Assembly (NCBI RefSeq): GCF_000243075.1
Contig: NC_016745.1
Location: forward strand, 2,807,001 to 2,871,000
Direction of reading: 5' to 3'
DNA length: 64,000 nucleotides
Source of the DNA: Oceanimonas sp. GK1
GTDB taxonomy: Bacteria; Pseudomonadota; Gammaproteobacteria; Enterobacterales; Aeromonadaceae
Made by a program: the position numbers and the translations under genes. Below, piece by piece: positions 1 to 7,232 of the stretch. Within the stretch, counting starts at the first letter, position 1, and the number at the start of each line of letters is the position of its first letter. The notes beneath the pieces are model-generated. The model saw only the letters and a list, made by a program, of their open reading frames with translations, was not told the DNA's origin and did no database searches.

Positions 1-7
1 ATTTCAC

Positions 8-33
8 GTCATTCCCGTGAAGGCGGGAATCCA
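8..33. repeat. Dispersed short palindromic repeat (GTCATTCCCG type)
   Basis: An imperfect hairpin pairs ATTCCCG with CGGGAAT around GTGAAGG. The same element recurs in inverse orientation between uppS and cdsA (25328-25353). This GTCATTCCCGCG...CGGGAAT type is a common dispersed intergenic element in many proteobacteria. No coding function is seen. Confidence 0.6.
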
Positions 34-36
34 TTG

Positions 37-79
37 TTGCCGCTTCGCGCCAAATTGCAGGCTAGCAGCCTGCGCTCCA
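37..79 (+). repeat. Partial copy of the modular hairpin repeat
   Basis: This is a two-module copy of the family that forms the tandem array at 3548-4395. It has a degraded c-type hairpin (TTGCCGC-TTC-GCGCCAA, one C-C mismatch) followed by the invariant e hairpin (GCAGGCTAGCAGCCTGC) and the closing GCTCCA. It ends 22 bases before the trmO start codon. It is the only copy in the window lying at the 5' side of a gene. Confidence 0.75.
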
Positions 80-101
80 ACGTTGTTAACCGGATATTCT
101 C

Positions 102-806
102 ATGACCAGTATCACGCTTGATCCCATCGGCATTATTCGCTCGCCCTATAAAGAGAAGTTTGCGGTGCCGCGCCAGCCGGGGCTGGTGAGCCGGGCCCGG
201 GCAACCCTTGAGATGCTGCCGCCTTACAACGACCCCAGTGCCTTTCGGGGCCTTGGTGAATTCAGCCACTTATGGCTGGTGTTTGTGTTTCACCAGACCA
301 TGGAACAGGGCTGGAAGCCGACCGTGCGCCCGCCCCGGTTGGGCGGCAACGAGCGGGTGGGTGTGTTTTCCACCCGCTCCACCTTTCGGCCCAACCCGCT
401 GGGGCTCTCGGTGGTGGAGCTGCGCGACATGTGTAAAAGCGGCAACCGGGTATGGCTGGAGCTGGGCGGCGTGGATCTGGTCGACGGCACCCCCATCGTG
501 GACATCAAACCCTATCTGCCTTGGGCCGACTCCGTGCCGCACGCCCATGGCGGCTTTGCCCCGGCGCCACCAGATCTGGGCATGGAAGTGATTTTCTCCC
601 CCGAGGCAGAGCAAGCCTGTGCCCGCTCGGAAATCCCCGAGCTGAAGGAGTTCATTACCGAGGTACTGGTGCAGGATCCGCGCCCGGCTTATAAAAAAAC
701 CGAGCAGAGCTGGCAGCAATATGGCGTGCGACTGTACGACTACAACGTGCGCTATGAGGTGTTTGGGCAACTGACCCGGGTATTGGCGCTGGAGCGTGGC
801 GAGTAG
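102..806 (+). CDS. trmO: tRNA (adenine(37)-N6)-methyltransferase TrmO (TsaA/YaeB family)
   Basis: SAM-dependent enzyme that methylates the N6 of t6A37 to m6t6A in threonine tRNAs that read ACC codons. The 234-residue product matches the usual length. The N-terminal PIGIIRSPY start and the conserved core with RSTFRPNPLGLS and DGTPIVDIKPYLPWAD are diagnostic of this beta-barrel methyltransferase family. The ATG at 102 has only a weak ribosome-binding site and directly follows a repeat copy (37-79). In E. coli trmO and proS are neighbours in the same orientation; here they are too, but a toxin-antitoxin pair separates them. Function is assigned by family resemblance, with high confidence. Confidence 0.93.
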   Translation: MTSITLDPIGIIRSPYKEKFAVPRQPGLVSRARATLEMLPPYNDPSAFRGLGEFSHLWLVFVFHQTMEQGWKPTVRPPRLGGNERVGVFSTRSTFRPNPLGLSVVELRDMCKSGNRVWLELGGVDLVDGTPIVDIKPYLPWADSVPHAHGGFAPAPPDLGMEVIFSPEAEQACARSEIPELKEFITEVLVQDPRPAYKKTEQSWQQYGVRLYDYNVRYEVFGQLTRVLALERGE

Positions 807-836
807 CGCCAAGAAGCCACAACACCAGCGCTCCAC

Positions 837-1259
837 CTATTGTGCTAGTGCATCAATTCCCTTTCTGGCAAAGGCGAGCAGATCCTGATGGTAGCCGGAG
901 AGAATCACGTCCTGCACTATTGCCGGATCCACTTCGAGGTAGTCATGTACCAGGGCATTTCTGAGGCCAATCACCTTGCGCCAGGGCGTTTCCCGGCTGA
1001 TTACACCTTTTTCAGACAGCCGGTTGAATGCCGTTAATGCCTCGTTGCTGGCCATTCCGGTTTCCTGCCTCGCCCAGTGCTTGGCAAGGCCGATGCACGA
1101 TTCAATTAATACCTGCAATGTTCGTTCTGCTGCCCGTTGTTCAAACCGGCTCCAGGGCCCTTGCTGCAAACGACATTTAAGCTCTTGCAGATCCAGCTCA
1201 CATTGATCAATGTGCTCTTTTTGAGCGCAGAGGTAGGCATTGGGTCCTTGATTACTCAT
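837..1259 (-). CDS. hepT: HepT-like ribonuclease toxin (HEPN family)
   Basis: All-alpha HEPN-domain protein of 140 residues. The catalytic RX4HXY motif is visible as R100-NALV-H105-D-Y107. In characterised HepT/MntA modules HepT is an RNase whose motif tyrosine is blocked by AMPylation carried out by MntA. The gene starts at ATG 1259 and overlaps the end of mntA by 8 bases, so the two are translationally coupled with the antitoxin first. Base composition is less GC-rich than the flanking trmO and proS genes, which fits acquisition by transfer. Toxicity is inferred from the family; nothing here shows whether the pair is active. Confidence 0.85.
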   Translation of the reverse strand: MSNQGPNAYLCAQKEHIDQCELDLQELKCRLQQGPWSRFEQRAAERTLQVLIESCIGLAKHWARQETGMASNEALTAFNRLSEKGVISRETPWRKVIGLRNALVHDYLEVDPAIVQDVILSGYHQDLLAFARKGIDALAQ

Positions 1260-1650
1260 TCATTCCTCCGGCCTTGTTCGCGTGAACATAATCCAGCTCC
1301 CACATGGAGTAAATACGCTGCTCAGCCTTCATTCGATGAGAGGGAGACTTGTTCAGCAATAATTTTCCCTCACTGAGTACATTCCAGCCAAGAGGCACCG
1401 GAGCAATGGCAAGGTCAATCACACTGATGGTGCCTTCTGGCATATTCAACCGGCATTGCCAGTCTATGGCCAGCTCTTCCGGCCGCAAACGCCGCTCCAG
1501 CGCGTTATCCAGCCAGTGGGTGAACACCACGGCCAGATCGTAGTCGCTGGTGTCATGGTTATCGCCACGAGCGCGGGAGCCATAAAGCCACAGTGCTGCT
1601 ATATCAGGGTGCTGCCGCGCCAGCTCAATGATGTTTTCAAGTTGCGTCAT
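1252..1650 (-). CDS. mntA: MntA-like nucleotidyltransferase antitoxin
   Basis: Minimal nucleotidyltransferase of 132 residues with the full GSX10DXD signature (G24 S25 ... D36 Y37 D38) and a likely third carboxylate at D79 (VIDLAI). In the described system it transfers AMP to the tyrosine of HepT and neutralises it. It is read before hepT and overlaps it by 8 bases. GGAG lies 4 bases upstream of the ATG at 1650. An extended -10 (TGTATACT, minus strand, near 1693-1686) is the likely promoter; it is divergent from proS and overlaps the proS upstream region. Confidence 0.85.
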   Translation of the reverse strand: MTQLENIIELARQHPDIAALWLYGSRARGDNHDTSDYDLAVVFTHWLDNALERRLRPEELAIDWQCRLNMPEGTISVIDLAIAPVPLGWNVLSEGKLLLNKSPSHRMKAEQRIYSMWELDYVHANKAGGMNE

Positions 1651-1733
1651 ACCACTCCATTTTCGCTTTGCGACCCGTTTTATGCAGTATACAGAGTTGG
1701 TGATGCATTATCCCCTCACCCACAACAAGACTC

Positions 1734-1762
1734 TTCTGCCAACCTCCCCCCCCTGCTACAAT
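1734..1762 (+). promoter_or_regulatory. Probable proS promoter
   Basis: An extended -10 element (TGCTACAAT, 1754-1762) lies 40 bases before the proS ATG, with a weak -35 (TTCTGC, 1734-1739) at 17-bp spacing and a C-run in the spacer. Based on consensus match only. Confidence 0.4.
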
Positions 1763-1801
1763 TCGGGCTTTCACGGATTTCAAGCTACAAGGTTCCCGTT
1801 C

Positions 1802-3514
1802 ATGCGTACCAGCCAATACCTGCTTTCCACCCTTAAAGAAACCCCGAGCGATGCCGAAGTCATCAGCCACCAGCTGATGCTGCGCGCGGGCATGATCCGC
1901 AAGCTGGCTTCGGGCCTGTACACCTGGCTGCCCAGCGGCCTGCGGGTATTGAACAAGGTGGCCGCCATTGTGCGGGAAGAAATGAACCGGGCCGGCGCCA
2001 TTGAAATGCTGATGCCGGTGGTGCAGCCGGCGGATCTGTGGCAGGAAACCGGCCGCTGGGACAAGTTCGGCCCCGAGCTGCTGCGCATTAAAGACCGTCA
2101 CGATCGCCCCTTTGTGCTGGGCCCCACCCACGAGGAAGTGATCACCAGCATGGTGCGTAACGAGGTGGCCTCCTACAAACAGCTGCCCCTGAACCTGTAC
2201 CAGATCCAGACCAAGTTCCGCGACGAAGTGCGCCCGCGCTTTGGAGTAATGCGCTCCCGGGAGTTTGTGATGAAGGACGCCTACTCCTTCCACACCACTC
2301 AGGAAAGCCTGCAGCAGACTTACCAAGACATGTACGACGCCTACAGCCGTATTTTTGAGCGCATGGGCCTCGACTTCCGCGCCGTGCTGGCCGACACCGG
2401 CGCCATTGGCGGCAGTGCTTCTCACGAGTTCCACGTGCTGGCCCAGAGCGGCGAAGACGACATTGCCTTCTCTACCGAGTCGGATTACGCCGCCAACATC
2501 GAGATGGCCGAGGCGCTGGCGCCCAAGGCGGCCGCCGATGCCCCCACCCAGAACATGACCCTGGTGGATACTCCCAACACCAAAACCATTGCCGATCTGG
2601 TGGAAAAGTTCGGCCTGAACATTGAGCAGACCGTAAAAACCCTGCTGGTGAAGGCCGCCGACGACGTGGATGCTCCCCTGGTGGCGCTGCTGGTGCGCGG
2701 CGATCACGAGCTGAACGAAGTGAAGGCCGAAAAGCTGCCGCAGGTGGCCAGCCCCCTGACCTTTGCCACCGAAGAAGAAGTGCGTGCCGCCGTGGGCGCC
2801 GGCCCGGGCTCCCTGGGCCCGCTGAACATGCCGGTGCCGGTGATTGTGGATCGCGCCGTGGCGGTAATGAGCGACTTTGGTGCCGGTGCCAACATCGACG
2901 ACAAGCACTATTTCGGCATCAACTGGGGCCGGGATCTGCCGCTGCCCGAGGTGGCCGATCTGCGCAACGTGCGTGAAGGCGATCCCAGCCCCTGCGGCAA
3001 GGGCGTGCTGCAAATTAAGCGCGGTATAGAAGTGGGCCATATCTTCCAGCTGGGCAACAACTACTCCGCCAAAATGAACGCCACCGTGCTTAACGAAGGC
3101 GGCAAGGCCACCGTACTGGAAATGGGCTGCTACGGCATTGGCGTGTCGCGCATTGTGGCCGCCGCCATTGAGCAGAACCACGACGATCGCGGCATTATCT
3201 GGCCCGAGGCCATTGCCCCCTTCCAGGTGGCCATTATTCCCATGAACATGCACAAGTCCCACCGGGTGCAGGAAGTGGCCGAGCAGCTCTACACCGAGCT
3301 GACCGCCGCCGGCATTGAAGTGCTGTTTGACGACCGTAAAGAGCGCCCGGGCGTGATGTTTGCCGACATGGAGCTGCTGGGTGTGCCCCACAGCATTGTG
3401 ATTGGCGAGCGCGGCCTCGACACCGGCGTGGTGGAATACAAGCACCGCCGCGGCGGCGACAAGCAGGAAGTGGCCATTGGTGATGTGGTGGCCAAATTAC
3501 AAGGCCTGATGTAA
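1802..3514 (+). CDS. proS: Prolyl-tRNA synthetase ProS
   Basis: Class II aminoacyl-tRNA synthetase charging tRNA-Pro. The 570-residue product (E. coli about 572) begins [15 protein letters not shown], typical of bacterial-type ProS. Motif 2 is around [19 protein letters not shown] and motif 3 near [19 protein letters not shown] YbaK-like editing domain (about residues 225-400) sits between motifs 2 and 3, as expected for the enzyme that hydrolyses Ala-tRNA-Pro. The reading frame is open further upstream, but the ATG at 1802 matches the family N-terminus. A strong terminator follows, then the large repeat array. Confidence 0.97.
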   Translation: MRTSQYLLSTLKETPSDAEVISHQLMLRAGMIRKLASGLYTWLPSGLRVLNKVAAIVREEMNRAGAIEMLMPVVQPADLWQETGRWDKFGPELLRIKDRHDRPFVLGPTHEEVITSMVRNEVASYKQLPLNLYQIQTKFRDEVRPRFGVMRSREFVMKDAYSFHTTQESLQQTYQDMYDAYSRIFERMGLDFRAVLADTGAIGGSASHEFHVLAQSGEDDIAFSTESDYAANIEMAEALAPKAAADAPTQNMTLVDTPNTKTIADLVEKFGLNIEQTVKTLLVKAADDVDAPLVALLVRGDHELNEVKAEKLPQVASPLTFATEEEVRAAVGAGPGSLGPLNMPVPVIVDRAVAVMSDFGAGANIDDKHYFGINWGRDLPLPEVADLRNVREGDPSPCGKGVLQIKRGIEVGHIFQLGNNYSAKMNATVLNEGGKATVLEMGCYGIGVSRIVAAAIEQNHDDRGIIWPEAIAPFQVAIIPMNMHKSHRVQEVAEQLYTELTAAGIEVLFDDRKERPGVMFADMELLGVPHSIVIGERGLDTGVVEYKHRRGGDKQEVAIGDVVAKLQGLM

Positions 3515-3518
3515 TGAT

Positions 3519-3548
3519 TTAAAGCGCCCGCAAGGGCGCTTTTGCTTT
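3519..3548 (+). terminator. Rho-independent terminator of proS
   Basis: A perfect 9-bp stem AAAGCGCCC/GGGCGCTTT with a GCAA tetraloop and following T-rich tract lies just after the proS stop codon. Confidence 0.85.
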
Positions 3549-4395
3549 GGAGCGCGGGCCTTGTCCCCGAATGGGGGCAGCTTGCCCGCATTTTGGCGCA
3601 AAGCGCCAACTCCTTTGAGCGCCCATCGGGCGCTATTGCAGGCTGGCAGCCTGCGCTCCACTTAAATCGCGCACTCCCTGGAGCGCGGGCTTTGTCCCCG
3701 AATGGGGGCAGCTTGCCCGCATTTTGGCGCAAAGCGCCAACATTCTTGAGCACCCTACCGGGCGCTATTGCAGGCTGGCAGCCTGCGCTCCACTTAAATC
3801 GTGCATTCCCTGGAGCGCGGGCTTTGTCCCCGAATGGGGGCAGCTTGCCCGCATTTTGGCGCAAAGCGCCAACATTCTTGAGCACCCTGCCGGGCGCTAT
3901 TGCAGGATGGCAGCCTGCGCTCCACTTAAATCGTGCATTCCCTGGAGCGCGGGCAGCTTGCCCGCATTTTGGCGCAAAGCGCCAACATTCTTGAGCACCC
4001 TACCGGGCGCTATTGCAGGCTGGCAGCCTGCGCTCCACTTAAATCGCGCATGCTTTGGAGCGCGGGCAGCTTGCCCGCATTTTGGTGCAAAGCGCCAACA
4101 TTCTTGAGCACCCTACCGGGTGCTAATGCAGGCTGGCAGCCTGCGCTCCACTTAAATCGAGCATTCCCTGGAGCGCGGGCAGCTTGCCCGCATTTTGGCG
4201 CAAAGCGCCAACATTCTTGAGCACCCTACCGGGCGCTATTGCAGGCTGGCAGCCTGCGCTCCACTTAAATCGTGCATTCCCTGGAGCGCGGGCTTTGTCC
4301 CCGAATGGGGGCAGCTTGCCCGCAAATTGGCGCAAAGCGCAAACATTCTTGAGCATCCTACCGGGCGCTATTGCAGGCTGGCAGCCTGCGCTCCA
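3548..4395 (+). repeat. Tandem array of seven modular multi-hairpin repeat units
   Basis: Seven units begin with TGGAGCGCGGG at 3548, 3679, 3811, 3943, 4056, 4169 and 4282, giving periods of 131, 132, 132, 113, 113 and 113 bp; each ends in GCGCTCCA plus an ~18-bp linker (CTTAAATCG type). A full unit reads: outer arm GGAGC; hairpin b GCGGGC...GCCCGC, in long units enclosing a nested CCCC-GAAT-GGGG hairpin; hairpin c TTGGCGC-AAA-GCGCCAA; hairpin d AGCGCCC/GGGCGCT; hairpin e GCAGGCT-GGC-AGCCTGC; outer arm GCTCC. Units 4-6 lack exactly 19 bp, the nested hairpin, between two GGGC repeats. Unit 7 has a broken c stem. Open frames across the array are by-products of GC richness and are not called as genes. 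No other feature is seen between proS and the lipase gene. Confidence 0.95.
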
Positions 4396-4460
4396 CTTGA
4401 GCCATCTTTCTTCTTCCCTTTTAAACAGTTATTTATAATGAACCAAAAGGGAGGATCATC

Positions 4461-5615
4461 ATGGAACGAGAAGCCAGCAATGCCTGTGCCCTGGTGATGA
4501 CCGGCGGTGGTGCCCGGGCCGCTTATCAGGTGGGGGTGCTCAAGGCCATTGCCGAATGCTATCCAAGAGGGCATGCCATTCCCTTTCCCATTTTGTGCGG
4601 CACTTCGGCCGGAGCCATCAATGCCACGGCGCTGGCCTGTTATGCCTCCTGTTTTCAGCTGGGCGTGCGCAAGCTGGAATACGTGTGGCGGCACCTGAAC
4701 ACCCACAAGGTACTGCGCCTGCAACTGGGCCGCATCGTCCGCCATTCCGTCAAAAGTCTGGTCAAGGGCGCGCTGGGCAAGCCCACTCAAATGGCGATGC
4801 CGCTGTTCGACAACAGTCCGCTGGAGCGGCTGCTGGAAACCCTGATCGACTTTCAGCGTATCGACAACAACCTGCTCTATGGCGCTCTTGAAGTGCTGGC
4901 TGTCACCGCCTCCAACTACAATACCGGTGACTCCACCACCTTTTTTCAGGGCCGGCCCTATCACCAGCCCTGGGCCCGGGCGGGCCGTTCGGGGCGTTCC
5001 TCCATTATTGCCACGCCGCACCTCATGGCCAGCAGCGCCCTGCCCTTTGTCTTCAAGCCTTGCCGGCTGCAGAACCATTTTTACGGCGACGGCTCCATTC
5101 ACCAGCTCAACCCGCTCAGTCCGGCCATTCACCTGGGCGCCAGTAAAATCCTGATCGTCAGCCTGGCCCACGACGAGGCCGATCCGGGGCATTTAAGCAG
5201 CAACCCCAGCAGCTCGGACATCGCCGGCCACTTGCTGGATACCATTTTTACCGATGCCCTCACGTCCGACATTGAGCGGCTGCAGCGTATTAACAGCACC
5301 ATTCGGCTGGTTCCCGAACGCCGGCGCGAGCAGCTGCCCCTGCGCCATATCGACAATCTGGTGCTCAAGCCCAGCAAGAACCTGGATGAGCTGACGCTGG
5401 CCCACTTTCATCGCCTGCCCTGGAATATTCGTACCCTGCTGCGGCTGTTTGGGGTGGAAGCGGGCGATGCCACCGGTCTGGCCAGTTTTTTGCTGTTTGA
5501 GCAGGACTATACCCGGGAGCTGATTGACCTGGGGTATGCGGATACCAAGGCGCGGCTGGAGGAGGTGTGTCTGTTTTTGGGGCTGGATGGGGCGTTGCGC
5601 AAGACCGGAACCTGA
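4461..5615 (+). CDS. Patatin-like phospholipase
   Basis: Predicted serine lipid hydrolase of 384 residues with a Ser-Asp dyad. The oxyanion loop GGGARAAY is at residues 15-22, the nucleophile elbow GTSAG at 47-51 (Ser49), and the catalytic Asp lies in DGS at Asp210. No signal peptide is seen, so it is probably cytoplasmic or peripherally membrane-bound. A good ribosome-binding site (GGGAGGA) lies about 8 bases before the ATG. The gene stands alone between two repeat arrays, and its stop codon is 14 bases before the second array. The substrate cannot be told from sequence; relatives act on phospholipids or storage lipids. Confidence 0.85.
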   Translation: MEREASNACALVMTGGGARAAYQVGVLKAIAECYPRGHAIPFPILCGTSAGAINATALACYASCFQLGVRKLEYVWRHLNTHKVLRLQLGRIVRHSVKSLVKGALGKPTQMAMPLFDNSPLERLLETLIDFQRIDNNLLYGALEVLAVTASNYNTGDSTTFFQGRPYHQPWARAGRSGRSSIIATPHLMASSALPFVFKPCRLQNHFYGDGSIHQLNPLSPAIHLGASKILIVSLAHDEADPGHLSSNPSSSDIAGHLLDTIFTDALTSDIERLQRINSTIRLVPERRREQLPLRHIDNLVLKPSKNLDELTLAHFHRLPWNIRTLLRLFGVEAGDATGLASFLLFEQDYTRELIDLGYADTKARLEEVCLFLGLDGALRKTGT

Positions 5616-5628
5616 GACGTCAGGATCA

Positions 5629-5928
5629 TGGAGCACGGGTCTTGTCTCCGGATGGCATGAAGCGGCTACGTCCTTTGAGCGCCCTCACGGGCGCTATTGC
5701 AGGCTGGCAGCCTGCGCTCCAACACCATGGTAGCGGCTACGTCCTTTGAGCGCCCTCACGGGCGCTATTGCAGGCTGGCAGCCTGTGCTCCAACACCATG
5801 GTAGCGGCACGTCCTTGAGCGCCCGCCGGGCGCTATTGCAGGCTGGCAGCCTGTGCTCCAACACCATGGTAGCGGCACGTCCTTGAGCGCCCGCCGGGCG
5901 CTATTGCAGGCTGCCAGCCTGCGCTCCA
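5629..5928 (+). repeat. Second tandem array of the modular hairpin repeat (short form)
   Basis: A degenerate head (GGAGCACGGGTCTTGTCTCC, related to the outer arm and hairpin b) is followed by four tandem copies of a 68-71-bp unit, starting with AGCGGC at 5661, 5732, 5803 and 5871. Each carries hairpin d (AGCGCCC...GGGCGCT), hairpin e (GCAGGCTGGCAGCCTGC or a near variant) and GCTCCAACACCATGGT. The d loops differ between copies (TCAC versus GCC) while the stems are kept. The right end of the array encodes the C-terminus of TilS on the other strand. Confidence 0.93.
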
Positions 5929-7232
5929 ACAGGCTCCCATTCCAGCTGCCAGCCGGGCTGGCCGGGGGCGGCGGCGTAGTCGGCGCAGACAAACACCCCC
6001 ACGGCGGCAACCAGCCGGTCATCTTGCATCAGTAGGGGAATGCGCGGGCGTTGCCAGGGGGACACACCGTATTCCTGCCAGAGTTTCTTCAGCGGCCGGG
6101 ATCCACTGCGGCCAAGCGGGCGTGCCCGCAGGCCCGAAATCCCAAAGGCGATATGCAGCTCGTTTGGTAACACACCGTCATGAATGGCCGCGCCGCTTGC
6201 CACCTGCTTTATGCGCAAACGGCCCACCCCCAGATCGTGCCATTGCTCGGGCTCAAGCACGGAGAGCGCCACCGTCTCCCCTGGTAGCGCCGGCACATAC
6301 AAATGTCCCTGATAACGGCGCAACCCCTTGCCGCCCAGGCGAAATACCGGCTCCGCATCTTCCCGGGCCAGGGCCAGCTCGCTCCAGGCCACCTCCAGCT
6401 GGCTGCGGCTCAACGACAGCCCCTGTTCACCCAGCCAGTGGCGCAGGGCGTTGTGGCGCCGGGCCGGGCTCAGTTGCTCCAGGCCGGCAATGCTCAGCCC
6501 GCCGGCGGCGTTTTGCAACGACGGCAGATCCTGTGCGGCCAGCTCTCGCGCCAGCGCCAGCTGCTCGGCACACAGCTCGGCGCTGCGGCTGGCGGTGCGG
6601 GCAAAGGCCGGCCACTGGGCCAGCAGCCGGGGCAAAATATCGTTGCGCAGAAAGTTGCGGTCAAAGCGATTGTCGGTATTGGACGGGTCTTCCACCCAGC
6701 TCAAGCCCTGAACAATCGCAAAACTTTCAAGCTCGCTGCGGGCACAATCCAGCAGCGGCCGAAGCTGCACCCCCTGCCCCAGCGGCTTGCACGCCGGCAT
6801 GGCGGCAAGCCCGGCCAGGCCGGCACCGCGCTTGAGCGCCAGCAGCAGGGTTTCGGCCTGATCGTCCAGGTGGTGGCCGGTGAGCAGGGCCGCCCCTGGT
6901 GGCAGCTCGGCGGCCAGTGCTCCGTAACGGGCGTTGCGGGCGGCAGCCTCCACACTCACCCGCGGGCCGGTGTCCACCTTGACCTTTAAGATGCGACAGG
7001 GCACGTCCAGCGTCTTCGCGACCTGTGCACAATGCACCGGCCAGGCATCGGCCGCCGGCTGCAGGCCGTGGTGCACGTGTAGGGCCACCAGCTCACGCTG
7101 CTGTTCGGCGGCCAGACGGGCCGCCAGCGCCAGCAATACCGTGGAGTCGAGCCCGCCACTGAAGGCGATATAGATAGGGCCTTGAGGGTAAAGCTCGTGC
7201 AGGCACCGGCAAAAACGCGCGTACAAGGTCAT
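5901..7232 (-). CDS. tilS: tRNA(Ile)-lysidine synthetase TilS
   Basis: Attaches lysine to C34 of tRNA-Ile(CAU), an essential modification that converts a Met-type anticodon to an Ile-type one. The product has 443 residues. The N-terminal PP-loop ATPase has SGGLDS at 25-30 and the GHHLDDQAETLLL segment; the C-terminal half matches the TilS substrate-binding domains. The ATG at 7232 overlaps the TGA of the upstream sensor gene (ATGA), so it is chosen over the GTG two codons earlier. The last residues (about GAQAGSLQ) and the stop codon lie inside the hairpin repeat array, so the array has replaced or extended the native C-terminus. Confidence 0.93.
   Translation of the reverse strand: MTLYARFCRCLHELYPQGPIYIAFSGGLDSTVLLALAARLAAEQQRELVALHVHHGLQPAADAWPVHCAQVAKTLDVPCRILKVKVDTGPRVSVEAAARNARYGALAAELPPGAALLTGHHLDDQAETLLLALKRGAGLAGLAAMPACKPLGQGVQLRPLLDCARSELESFAIVQGLSWVEDPSNTDNRFDRNFLRNDILPRLLAQWPAFARTASRSAELCAEQLALARELAAQDLPSLQNAAGGLSIAGLEQLSPARRHNALRHWLGEQGLSLSRSQLEVAWSELALAREDAEPVFRLGGKGLRRYQGHLYVPALPGETVALSVLEPEQWHDLGVGRLRIKQVASGAAIHDGVLPNELHIAFGISGLRARPLGRSGSRPLKKLWQEYGVSPWQRPRIPLLMQDDRLVAAVGVFVCADYAAAPGQPGWQLEWEPVGAQAGSLQ

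Noticed and set aside
1628-1801. N-terminal extension of ProS
   Set aside because: No similarity to the family; it crosses the promoter region and overlaps mntA.
3542-4438. Several overlapping open frames running through the tandem array (repetitive proteins with GWQPALHLNRA-like units)
   Set aside because: The 113-bp units shift frame, no ribosome-binding sites precede the starts, and the selected feature is base pairing rather than codon structure.
3548-5928. Possible CRISPR arrays
   Set aside because: Whole 68-132-bp units repeat with near-identical linkers; there are no unique spacers and no cas genes.
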